Below the pieces are notes generated by a model. The model saw nothing but the letters and a program-made list of their open reading frames with translations. It was not told the origin of the DNA and searched no databases. Made by a program: the position numbers and the translations under genes. A stretch of 56,290 bases of DNA from Perkinsus marinus ATCC 50983 (lineage: Eukaryota; Perkinsozoa; Perkinsida; Perkinsidae), in the NCBI RefSeq assembly GCF_000006405.1, contig NW_003206281.1:127916-184205 (forward strand), read 5' to 3'. Below, piece by piece: positions 39,435-48,244 of the stretch (positions are counted from its first letter, which is position 1; each line of letters starts with the position of its first letter).

Positions 39435-39626
39435 AAGGCGCCCGTCTAGGACGAGTCTCGTAGTATTGCAGTGGTACCACAGTAGTTGGCAAACACTATC
39501 TTCCAAGGTGTTTACAGATGACGAAAGGTGTTGTATTATTAGAACGGATGCTGAAATACTGTCTTTCCTTAGAGAATAGTGAAAATGGTGAGTACTAGTA
39601 TGGATAGTATTCACTAGTAATACCAT
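39435..39626. mobile_element. 192-bp segment present in B, absent in C
   Basis: Unit C goes straight from GTGCACGGGC to CCCAAAA at 53938, while B has 192 extra bases. Imperfect inverted pieces (GTATTGCAGTGG near 39457 and CACTAGTAATACC near 39611) hint at a small MITE, but a deletion in C is equally possible. Confidence 0.45.
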
Positions 39627-40214
39627 GCCCCACCCAAAATTTCATATCTGAGATTGACTTCTCAGCGGAGCGGAGCACAACACGACCCGTAATTTCCAGG
39701 GGCCGTATGCGGATCCTGATGCAGCAGGTGAGTCAGAGTATTTACTCAGATGAAAAAATCAGATGGTGAGTAATAACCCCTGATTCACTGATTTTTTTCC
39801 TCTGGAGCGAGAAATCAGGATCATCGCGAGGATATGTGGATCCCTGAGCTGATTCGAGAATCTAAAGTTGATTTTTTGGCTGATTAATACTCTTACTCAA
39901 TATGCCCCGCTCATGATTTTTCGGGTTATTCCATTGAATCGGAGTATTTTCCAGAATCAGGGAATCAGAGTTTGAATCAGACATTTTTGACAAGAAGAAG
40001 ATTATAGTCGCTACGCCCCAGAACCGAAAGTTACAATTTCAAGAAAGGAAGAAAACGTCACCCTACGTGGGTAGAACCTGGCAGATTCGCCCCGAAGGCA
40101 TGTACATCTCCCGTTACGCTACAACAATGATAGATTCTTAGAAGAAGATCTTTTGTCGCACTTGCACACATCCGTACTTCAAACTTTTCAATATGTTCAC
40201 TCGGAATCAACTAA

Positions 40215-40423
40215 TTGGAGGTCACCAGATACGGTGACCAAAGTTGTTTGCAATGTAACAAAAGGGGGAGGATAGTCTAGAGTCAAGGCAAACGCTGATC
40301 GAGGCGAGCGCTCATTGAAGTTTTGTATGACCAGGAAGCTAGGCTAATAACTAATGGGGCCAATAGAAGTTGGATGTTGCCTGTCGTTTTAATTGATAAT
40401 ATTTTTTCCTACCAACCCACCCA
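40215..40423 (+). repeat. Split direct repeat A1
   Basis: Starts TTGGAGGTCACCAGATACGG; matches A2 (45586-45797) with a few differences (for example TTAATTGATAAT against TTAGTTTGATAAT). It supplies the leader just before the Gag ATG. Confidence 0.92.
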
Positions 40424-40432
40424 TCATCTCAA

Positions 40433-41461
40433 ATGGCTGACTTCGACCAAAATATGCAATCCTTACTGCTATCGCTGAAAGCCAGTGATGCCGTCCGAGG
40501 GAAACTCTCAAAATTAGGCCTTACTACGGTACATCTTATGGCAGCAGTGGGTGATGAAGATCTCACAAAGGCGTTTTCCTCAGAGGCGGACACTGTTACT
40601 ACACGAACCACTGCGTTCGCGTTGAAGGCTGCTGCAAAGTTGTTGGTATCTAGGAACGACGATGTAGTCCCACTACCCGGTCAGCCCGATGCCTTGCTTC
40701 GATCTCTTGTCGAGGCCTGCCAAAAAACGGTGAAGGATGGTCCTCCACCAGAATTCTTCCCTCTGCCAAGGCATATGAAGAGGTTATACGTGGCTCCCTT
40801 GACTTATTTGGACTTTGCAGAATTGGTCCCGTCTCGGAATCAAACGCCGGCCTCAGCTATCAGATATGAAGTCAGCTTGGACGGATCAGTGGTGGCAGTC
40901 CAGAACAACAACAAACTGGGAAAAATTAGTTCCTGCAGCGACTGGTTCTCTGCCTTCTGTGTCTGGGCGACAGGTCTACTCATGGTTAGCTCTAAGGAGA
41001 GAGAGGACAAGTTCTCGGTAGATCCGTTCAGTCTTTTAGTATATGCTAACCGTATAATGAGGTTTGCGACTATTGGAGGCTTTACTGGGGCCTACAGATA
41101 TGATGCGGCCTATCGTGCCAAGCTAAATGGTTATTATCTTCAAGGTTGTGAAGTGGCAAGCCTACTCCGTTCGGAGAAAGATCCGTCGTTGTGGTCATGG
41201 ATATGCGCAACAAATCAGTCACAGGCGACTTCAAGCATTCCTTCTTCAAGTTCGGCAGCGCTGTCGTCAACAAACTCTCGAGCGTCACATCTTCCGAATA
41301 AGCGGAAAATATGCTATGCACTACGTTATGGTGGACAATGCAAGTTTGGTGATGCATGTGCTTTCTCTCATGACTTTAGCAAGAAGGAGAGTCCTACGCC
41401 GCCGCCATCTAAGAAGCCTTCTTCTACTAAGCAGTCGTCGAGTTCTTCATCACGTACGTGA
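40433..41461 (+). CDS. gag: Ngaro-like Gag with CCCH finger
   Basis: 342 aa, ATG start right after repeat A1. The N-terminal ~280 residues are helical with no named domain. Near the end is one CCCH zinc finger, CYALRYGGQCKFGDACAFSH (C-x8-C-x5-C-x3-H, about residues 294-313), an RNA-binding type that stands where retroviral Gags have CCHC knuckles. The tail is Ser/Pro/Lys-rich and disordered. Role: packaging of element RNA, inferred from position and the finger. The next ORF starts 167 bp downstream in a different frame, so how it is translated is unclear. Confidence 0.75.
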   Translation: MADFDQNMQSLLLSLKASDAVRGKLSKLGLTTVHLMAAVGDEDLTKAFSSEADTVTTRTTAFALKAAAKLLVSRNDDVVPLPGQPDALLRSLVEACQKTVKDGPPPEFFPLPRHMKRLYVAPLTYLDFAELVPSRNQTPASAIRYEVSLDGSVVAVQNNNKLGKISSCSDWFSAFCVWATGLLMVSSKEREDKFSVDPFSLLVYANRIMRFATIGGFTGAYRYDAAYRAKLNGYYLQGCEVASLLRSEKDPSLWSWICATNQSQATSSIPSSSSAALSSTNSRASHLPNKRKICYALRYGGQCKFGDACAFSHDFSKKESPTPPPSKKPSSTKQSSSSSSRT

Positions 41462-41628
41462 GAAGAACCTTGGTCCTGTGCAGCTAAGTGCTGCGGACAG
41501 GAAGAGTTAAAAAATGTGTCATAAGTTCGCACATTGGATGTTATTTTCTGTCTTAGTGATAGAGTAATGTGTTGAGATGAGGGGCTAGTTGAACTGGTTT
41601 TTCTCTCTAGTTACAATTTAAGGCCACG

Positions 41629-43884
41629 ATGCCAAGACGAGGCACATATCCAAAGATGCGCCGTTCGGTAAAAAAAGTTCCGCATTCTGTTGCGGATTCC
41701 TCTTCGTCGGGCACCAGTTCTGTGATGTTACAGGATCCTCTGTGGATCTCGAGCCATGTGGAACACATTGTCCGCGAGTCGCATGAGCTGCTGACTTCGG
41801 AAAGATCCGAGAGACAAGCCAAGTTCCAAGACGGATCCGGTTTCCGTTTTGTCCCCGCTCAGAAGAAGACCCACCACTGCCCTCTCTTACTGGCTCTGAT
41901 TTCTTCGGTTCTTCAATCAGAGTTACCGGATATCCTTCGGCGGTCGTCTGGTCAGCTATCACCCGAACATCAACGTCAAGTTGAATTCTCTACGTCACAG
42001 GTAGCGGCGGAGGTTCTCTCGACTTGGGAAGGCTCTGGGCTGTGCACAAAGACAGCCGAGGTTGGAGGTTCTCTCCGACCCTGGGTATTGTCAGCTCTGG
42101 CGACGGAAATAGATGATGTCGACGTCTCCTTGAGTTCAGCCTTGAATGAAGGAGTCAACGTGGGCTTTCGTTCTGAAATCCCCCCTATATCATCCGATAA
42201 CCTATTGCCACCATTCCAGCCACGCAGTCGGCTAGATGAACCACCATCTCTAGTGTGGTCAGAAGGCAATTATAGGTCGGCGTCTGACCCATCAGTCCAC
42301 CAGGCAGTGTTAGATGTCATTCACAAGGAAGTGGCCCTTGGTTATCTAGTGGTGGTGGCTTCAAGTACGGTCCAACATAAATGTAGGTTGGGAGCGATAC
42401 CAAAAATGTCTGGAGGGTCCTATACTGGAGCTGTTAGACTTGTGGAGGACCATCGTCGGTCTGGACTTAGCGGGTTACTACACCAGTCTGAAAGCTGGCC
42501 TTTACCATCCTATCTTGATTTATTCACTCTAATTCAGTCTGTTTTGTCTGAGCACTCAGGTATATCAATAGCGCAAATAGATATTTCGAGTGCGTTCAGA
42601 CACATTTTTGTTAATCCTTTGGATAGACCCTATCTATGCTATACTTATGAAGGTAAATGGTTCATGAACAAGGCCCTCCCGTTTGGGCTACGCACAAGTC
42701 CATATTGGTGGTGTAGATTCAGTGGTCTTATGCCGAGGATAACCTTGTATCTTCTACGTTTAGCATGTGGAGATAAAGTTGGTATGTTCGGTTCCTTGAC
42801 GTTTGTGGATGATATCACAGTGTTACTCTCATTACTGGCGCATTTAGACATCGCTGCCGTATGTGCTCTCGTTATTGTTTTATGGACAGTTGTTGGAGTC
42901 CTAGTCTCTTGGCCGAAGTTATTCTTGGGCTCCTTCATGCCTGAACAACAGGGTTTCGCCACCAAAGTGTTAGGTTACATGCTGAATTGTTCAGACTCTG
43001 GTTCGGTATCACTATCGATCCCTCGCGAAAAACTACATATGATGATTCAGACTTTGCAAGATCTTGTGGCACCAACTACAACGATGGTATCGGTCAGATC
43101 CCTGCAACAGACGGTCGGTCGCCTACAATGGTTTGCAACTTTGCTCCCCTTTGTTCGCCCAATGCTGGCTTCCTTCTATGCAGCGTTAGGGGTATGTACC
43201 AGGAAAAACCTACATTTTTTCCCGTTGCCACGGTCAGCAGCTGTTCGAAAAGATAGTGGCAGACTGCTGAAGTTGCTTACGAGAGATGAAGAATGTCTAC
43301 TGGTTCCAGTCCCGCTTCTCCGCTCTGCTGTAAAGGATTCGATCATTGTGGTGTCAGATGCAAGCATCTTCGCACTGGGTGGCTTCGTTGTTCTTCCTCA
43401 GAAGTCGGCTCATGGTGGGAAAGTTCTCTTCTACCAATGTATCATTGCCGACTTACCTTCTACGATTCGTCAACATTTGCTGGGTAATCCTTCTCGGGCT
43501 AGTTCGAGAGATATAGCAACGTTGGAGTTATTTAGCGCTACACTCGGCGTTCTCGTGGCTGGCGACCTCCCGGGGATCCCTTCCAATGCTCCTATTATTC
43601 TGAGGAGTGACAATTCAGCAGTCATAAGCATGTTCGCTAAATTTCACACTAAGTTGACGCGAGCTTTGCCTTTCCTCCAATGTATCTCTCACAGTTTTGG
43701 GAGCTTGCAGCGCAGAATCCATGCCTATCATCTCAGTGGTGTGCACAACGGCCTGGCTGACTGGATAAGTAGATCTGAAGCGTCTTGTCTTACGTTGTCA
43801 TCTAATGATTTTCTCAATGAGTTCACTCCAGTGGATCTTTCAAGGGTTATCCAAGAAGTTTGTAGGTTATTTGAATCTATATAA
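41629..43884 (+). CDS. pol: Ngaro-like reverse transcriptase-RNase H
   Basis: 751 aa with ATG start. RT motifs: QIDISSAFRHIF (motif A, about 317), LPFGLRTSPYWW (motif B), FVDDITVL (motif C, about 391). RNase H: VVSDASIFALGG (about 576), ATLELFSATLG, RSDNSAVISM, and GLADWISR (about 707). All catalytic acids are present. No protease and no DDE integrase, as expected for elements that use a tyrosine recombinase. An active enzyme is plausible. Confidence 0.92.
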   Translation: MPRRGTYPKMRRSVKKVPHSVADSSSSGTSSVMLQDPLWISSHVEHIVRESHELLTSERSERQAKFQDGSGFRFVPAQKKTHHCPLLLALISSVLQSELPDILRRSSGQLSPEHQRQVEFSTSQVAAEVLSTWEGSGLCTKTAEVGGSLRPWVLSALATEIDDVDVSLSSALNEGVNVGFRSEIPPISSDNLLPPFQPRSRLDEPPSLVWSEGNYRSASDPSVHQAVLDVIHKEVALGYLVVVASSTVQHKCRLGAIPKMSGGSYTGAVRLVEDHRRSGLSGLLHQSESWPLPSYLDLFTLIQSVLSEHSGISIAQIDISSAFRHIFVNPLDRPYLCYTYEGKWFMNKALPFGLRTSPYWWCRFSGLMPRITLYLLRLACGDKVGMFGSLTFVDDITVLLSLLAHLDIAAVCALVIVLWTVVGVLVSWPKLFLGSFMPEQQGFATKVLGYMLNCSDSGSVSLSIPREKLHMMIQTLQDLVAPTTTMVSVRSLQQTVGRLQWFATLLPFVRPMLASFYAALGVCTRKNLHFFPLPRSAAVRKDSGRLLKLLTRDEECLLVPVPLLRSAVKDSIIVVSDASIFALGGFVVLPQKSAHGGKVLFYQCIIADLPSTIRQHLLGNPSRASSRDIATLELFSATLGVLVAGDLPGIPSNAPIILRSDNSAVISMFAKFHTKLTRALPFLQCISHSFGSLQRRIHAYHLSGVHNGLADWISRSEASCLTLSSNDFLNEFTPVDLSRVIQEVCRLFESI

Positions 43885-43962
43885 GTCTACTCACCGACTG
43901 CACTATAGTTGCGTTGGACATTGAAGGAGTGGTTTTTCTTTTTGGTTGATTTCGATCATTGA

Positions 43963-45297
43963 ATGGCAGCCCCGTTGGATTCACCATTGGATGCGGTAAC
44001 TGATGGCGATTTACAGCAAGTTCTGCGGCAGCATGACTTGTCCTCATGGTCCTTATTAGCAGCACTCCTGCCTGCTGATGCGAAGGCTATATCTACTCAT
44101 CTCTCGCCGGAGTCACAAGCACAGTTGACGATGCTTTTGATGAGAGCTCGCACTCATTTGTTGGCTAACCCTGGTCCGTCATCTATTGTCTTACCTACGG
44201 AATCGATTACGCCCGTGGTGCGGCTCCCCGGACCTGCCATACGACAATTTCGCCGATCGATGGTATTCAAGTCTCGTAGAATGATGAGGCGCAGTTTCTC
44301 CTTGCAGTCTGCCGTTTTATCACGCCCGACTGTCTTGCAGGGTGCAAGCTCATCTGGTGATATCTGGTCTTTCGTCGAGCAAGGCTTAGAACCGTCAACT
44401 CGCTATCAATATTCTTTAGTTGAACGCTTATATCTCAGCTCCGTGCCAACAGATGAGCAAGGGTTTCCTCTCACCGGTCCATCAGTCGTGCGCTTTGTGA
44501 TGTATCTGTCCAAGGCAGGGTATGCCCCCAGTACTATAAGTACATACTCCCGTTGTCTCCGAGCGGTAAACTCGTATCGTGGTGGCTCATTATCTCCATC
44601 AGAGACACTCCTCATCCAAGGCAGCTTACGCACCGCTCGCAAACGGTACGACGGATCCTTTGATCGCAAGGCAAAAGTCTTTAGTGCTGTTCATCTCGAG
44701 AACTTGGCGGCGTTTGATGATGATGGTTTGGTGCCCATTGATGTCCCAGTCGCCGGTCTGGTAGCGGTTTTCGCCTTATTACGTTCGGAAGAAGTGCTCA
44801 ATCTAAACCTTGGTGATGTCCGGTTTACTTTGTCTCCCCCTAAGCTATCCATGGCATTGACCATTAAGCGATCGAAAACAGATGGTGCAGCTGTGGGGCA
44901 CGAAGTCACGGTAGCGTGTATAACTAACTCGGTCTCCTGCACGGACAAACTGTGCCCCATGCACCGGCTCTTTCACGTAGTCAGATCGAGAATGGGATCT
45001 ACAGAGAATGAGTCTCCTCGAGATCTTCCTCTTTTCGTGAATCGCTCGGGTTGCAGGTTAACATACTCTGCCTTCCTCGATGGCATTCGCGTCGTTACCG
45101 GTGATCCATCTGTATCGACACATTCGTGTCGTCGTACCGGTAGTCATTTGATGGCCAGGAGTGGTCTATCAGTAGATCAGATCCGTGATTATGGGCGATG
45201 GAATAGTGACGCTGTACTTGGTTATCTACAGGGGGCCAGTTTGGGTGATGCCAGTAGTTATGCATCATTGATGGCTACGTCCGCCCGTAGACACTAG
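43963..45297 (+). CDS. Ngaro-like tyrosine recombinase
   Basis: 444 aa, starting 78 bp after the RT stop. The C-terminal half has the catalytic residues of tyrosine recombinases: Arg in LLRSEEVLNL (about 272), Lys in TIKRSKTDG, the H-x-x-R box in THSCRRTGS (about 386), Trp in YGRWNSDAV and the nucleophile Tyr in VLGYLQG (about 420). The N-terminal SAM-like half binds DNA (FVEQGLEPSTRYQY...). It would integrate a circular cDNA at a short matched site. It ends 141 bp before repeat B1. Confidence 0.93.
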   Translation: MAAPLDSPLDAVTDGDLQQVLRQHDLSSWSLLAALLPADAKAISTHLSPESQAQLTMLLMRARTHLLANPGPSSIVLPTESITPVVRLPGPAIRQFRRSMVFKSRRMMRRSFSLQSAVLSRPTVLQGASSSGDIWSFVEQGLEPSTRYQYSLVERLYLSSVPTDEQGFPLTGPSVVRFVMYLSKAGYAPSTISTYSRCLRAVNSYRGGSLSPSETLLIQGSLRTARKRYDGSFDRKAKVFSAVHLENLAAFDDDGLVPIDVPVAGLVAVFALLRSEEVLNLNLGDVRFTLSPPKLSMALTIKRSKTDGAAVGHEVTVACITNSVSCTDKLCPMHRLFHVVRSRMGSTENESPRDLPLFVNRSGCRLTYSAFLDGIRVVTGDPSVSTHSCRRTGSHLMARSGLSVDQIRDYGRWNSDAVLGYLQGASLGDASSYASLMATSARRH

Positions 45298-45438
45298 ATA
45301 GTGTGAGCAGTTTGCTAGCTAATCAATTTAACAGTGAACCTTGACAAGGTATTTCTTGCGTTCGAGTTAGTACAATGGCCTACAAATACAATAGTATGGA
45401 CCTAGTACACAAAGGGGTGTTTGGAGTGTGTGGCCAGT

Positions 45439-45585
45439 GGGAGATCTGAGTTCAAGTGGCTGAGAAGAATTATTCTGTCAGCCTCTTGTCTCAGATTGCG
45501 GCTCAGATGAGCTTCTGGTCTCCGAGACCCGAAAACTCATCTGACCAGCCACACAACCCATACCCCTTTGGTGCAGGTCAAACAA
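45439..45585 (+). repeat. Split direct repeat B1
   Basis: 147 bp starting GGGAGATCTGAGTTC; repeated as B2. The bases before it (AAAGGGGTGTTTGGAGTGTG, from 45411) and its own end (CACACAACCCATACCCCTTT) are imperfect inverted complements, so B1 can fold into a long stem. Confidence 0.93.
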
Positions 45586-45944
45586 TTGAAGGTCACCAGA
45601 TACGGTGACCAAAGTTGTTTGCAATGTAACAAAAGGGGGAGGATAGTCTAGAGTCAAGGCAAACGCTGATCGAGGCGAGCGCTCATTGAAGTTTTGTGTG
45701 ACCAGGAAGCTAGGCTAATAACCAATGGGGCCAATAGAAGTTGGATGTTGCCTGTCGTTTTAGTTTGATAATATTTTTTCCCACCAACCCGCCCAAAGGG
45801 AGATCTGAGTTCAAGTGGCTGAGAAGAATTATTCTGTCAGCCTCTTGTCTCAGATTGCGGCTCAGATGAGCTTCTGGTCTCCGAGACCCCAAAACTCATC
45901 TGACCAGCCACACAACCCATACCCCTTTGGTGCAGGTCAAACAA
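45586..45944 (+). repeat. Split direct repeats A2 and B2
   Basis: A2 is 45586-45797 and B2 is 45798-45944, directly joined. B2 ends GGTCAAACAA, the same junction word as at the B1/A2 border. Confidence 0.93.
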
Positions 45945-46129
45945 CTCTGAGTTTCTAACTCAGAAGTTCTAAGAGGAAGCTCAGCGCTAGAGCTTCCTTC
46001 TAGAGCTTCTCGAGCTTCCTTTGAGAACCGGTAGCGTGATCGGGTGAGCGTTATCGGACAATCCCTCAAGAGGATCGACGAAGGGCATTAATTGTTTTTA
46101 TGAACAATTAATTGACTTAAGGAATGCGT

Positions 46130-46400
46130 AGTTCACAGCGTGTGGTTGCATGTACTACATGGGCTATACCTCCATACATCGTTTTGTATCATATGACCTC
46201 ATAGCTGAATAGGATAAAATGATACTTTCATGTGCTCGAAGCCGAGGTTCTATTCCCGGGCGTGGTTACACTGATACCCTGTATGTATTACGTGCGCTAT
46301 ACCTTCTTACACCGTCTTGTATCGTGTAATCTCACAGCTCAACTGGATAAGGATATGCTTCAACTTGGTCGAAGCCGAAGTTCTATCCCCCGGTTCAGTC
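46130..46400 (+). mobile_element. Tandem tRNA-like dimer (SINE-like)
   Basis: Two diverged ~130-bp units in a row. Unit 1 has a perfect pol III A box TAGCTGAATAGG and B box GGTTCTATTCC. Unit 2 has CAGCTCAACTGG and AGTTCTATCCC at the same spacing. Both contain TCGAAGCCGA before the B box and TGTATCATATGA or TGTATCGTGTAA before the A box. Tail and target duplication are not seen. It lies in the right arm of the TIR element. Confidence 0.55.
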
Positions 46401-46479
46401 ATTCTAAGAACCTACTCGCAGGGAGCCGAGAAGGTCTACCGTGGCGCGCGCTGAAGTCGAGAATCAGAATCAGGGTTTG

Positions 46480-46505
46480 GTACCGGGGGTCCGGACCCCC
46501 GGTAC
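46480..46505. repeat. 26-bp perfect palindrome
   Basis: GTACCGGGGGTCC followed directly by GGACCCCCGGTAC. It lies between the tRNA-like dimer and the right subterminal array of the TIR element. Confidence 0.92.
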
Positions 46506-47020
46506 AGAACCAAGATTAATCCCCGTGTTAAACTGTGAGCTTGTGCATCATGCATATGATCCCAGATCATGCTCAAGGTGAGATTGCGATCTTAAATCTG
46601 AGCAGCTTTGAGGTTGAGTAAAAGAATCTCGACTCCTGAGAATTAATCTCGAATCATGAGTAAAAATCCCAACTCTGAGTATTTAATCTCGAATTGATGA
46701 AATACTCTGTCTCAGTGCCAAAAACTCTGAATCAGCCATTGAGTATAGATTTGAATCTCGAATCGTGATTAAGGATCATGAATCGGATTCAGCGGCTGAT
46801 TAAAATCAAGGATCAAGGATCTTGCTCATGTCATGAGCCTCATGATTACGTAATCTGGCTCTGTCTCAAGTATTCATACTCACAAATCTCGACTCGTTCT
46901 GCAAAGCTAAGAATCTGGATCAGTTCTCTCGAATCAAGGTGCGACTTGAATCATGAATCAGGATCAGAGCGTGAGTTGAATCATGGACTCAGATTCGTGA
47001 ATCAGGATCCGCATACGGCC

Positions 47021-48145
47021 CCAGGAAGCTTAATCACGTAGCCCGAGTAGTGAGTTTGGCGCTCTTCGTCGGCCGTTCAGTGTCCGGAGACCAAAATATA
47101 TCTCACGTTGCTCTTAACATCTTGCAGATGAAAGGCACCTCTCCACTGGAGAGTCTCCAGGGCATCTTTCAATCAGAAAGATACTCTTCATCTTTCTATC
47201 AGCTCTTCAGTCCGCTCTTTCTCGTCATTCCGGAGATCACCGTTGTTGCTATACATCAACAATCTCTACCCGAACTTCGCACCAATCGGTCGCCATTTCT
47301 GAGACCAAATTCGAATCTTAGCAACGGTGACCTTGGATATGCCTGGGCAGTATAATCTAGAGTGCCACTCGAAGAGTGGTTGTAAAAGACCGAGTGATCC
47401 AACAATGAACAACATCACAGGTTGGGCTCTTCAGCCCAGGATTGGGAGAATATATGTTTGGTTTGCTTAGCTGAGCTAATAAGTTCCAAAATTATGAGAA
47501 TATTCTTGAATTATGGGAATTCCTGAATTGTGTTGATCTATGCGTACTGTGGACCTAGTCGGGACTACTATTCAGAATTCCTATTCTCAGTCATTACTGA
47601 GTACAATCATGAGTCCTCATCCATCAGCGTCTGTAGGTGTCCCGGATCTGGAAGCTTCTATTATAATAAAAGATACAGAAGGAGTGTTGGACTCAGGAAT
47701 CCTCACACCAAGATCCGCTCGGAAATTGTCAATTTTAAATTGAGAGGTCGTCTAGTTTGGTATTCACCCACCGCTTGCGTTCTTACAGTGGGCCGCTGGC
47801 AGCAGCCATTGTACATATGGAAAAGTCTAATCGGGAGACAACCACTGTGGGATCCACTCTCCGTGCCGTTCTTTTGCTATGGAGGGTTCGCATCTCTTCT
47901 CTAAAATATGTCATCGTACCTGCGTCAACAACGTCTGGGGTCATGTGTACATTTGGCGTGTCCACTTTGGGAGCGGGTGGTGGCTGGATCTCGGTACTAC
48001 CAGAGTATAGCAGTCTCGTTGTATATAACTTTCATCGGGAACTGAAGACCCTCCCGCAATCTCTACTGGATCTAGTTCTGAGTGATCCACCCCTAGGCAA
48101 GCCGGATGGTATGGTTCCATTAGAGTTGCTTGTAGGTTGTATCTG
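47021..48145. repeat. Segmental duplication unit B, right part
   Basis: Continues unit B after the TIR element and matches C 54006-55084. It has a small extra piece near 47150-47195 (ATCTTTCAATCAGAAAGAT, self-complementary) that breaks a minus-strand frame still open in C. Homology with C ends at TTGTATCT. Confidence 0.85.
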
Positions 48146-48244
48146 TTTGTTTGGCAATTGATCACTCTTCCGAGGGTAGTTTGATCATAAAGTTTTCTGA
48201 TAACGAACCCTGTGTGAAGGTTATGTGGCGATGCTATAGGCTAT

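Larger units (their letters stand above)
36103..39700. repeat. Segmental duplication unit B, left part
   Basis: Same gene and flank order as units A and C. From 37760 to 39434 it is nearly identical to C 52280-53937 (scattered single differences only). It continues after the TIR element at 47021-48145. It contains hairpin GGAGAGTCGGTGAC/GTCACCGACTCTCC (36148-36178), absent in the same form from C. Confidence 0.9.
40215..45944 (+). mobile_element. Ngaro/PAT-like tyrosine-recombinase retrotransposon, intact
   Basis: The repeats are split direct repeats in the order A1 (40215-40423), three ORFs, B1 (45439-45585), A2 (45586-45797), B2 (45798-45944), with no LTRs and no target duplication. This A1-B1A2B2 layout is the hallmark of the Ngaro and PAT groups of DIRS-like elements, which integrate through a circle by tyrosine recombination. 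All three ORFs are open. B1 and B2 differ at about one position and A1 and A2 at a few. No methyltransferase (typical of DIRS1) is present. Confidence 0.92.
39701..47020. mobile_element. TIR DNA transposon (non-autonomous) hosting a nested retroelement
   Basis: Perfect 20-bp terminal inverted repeats: GGCCGTATGCGGATCCTGAT at 39701-39720 and its complement at 47001-47020. Target duplication CCAGG at 39696-39700 and 47021-47025. Unit C has the unoccupied site with a single CCAGG at 54006-54010. Without the nested Ngaro-like element (40215-45944) about 1.6 kb remains, with no transposase seen. Both subterminal arms are full of TGAATC/GATTCA words, a likely transposase-binding array. I cannot place the superfamily from a 5-bp duplication and this TIR. 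Confidence 0.88.

Noticed and set aside
46204-46400. Functional tRNA genes
   Set aside because: A and B boxes are present but anticodon and acceptor stems do not pair.
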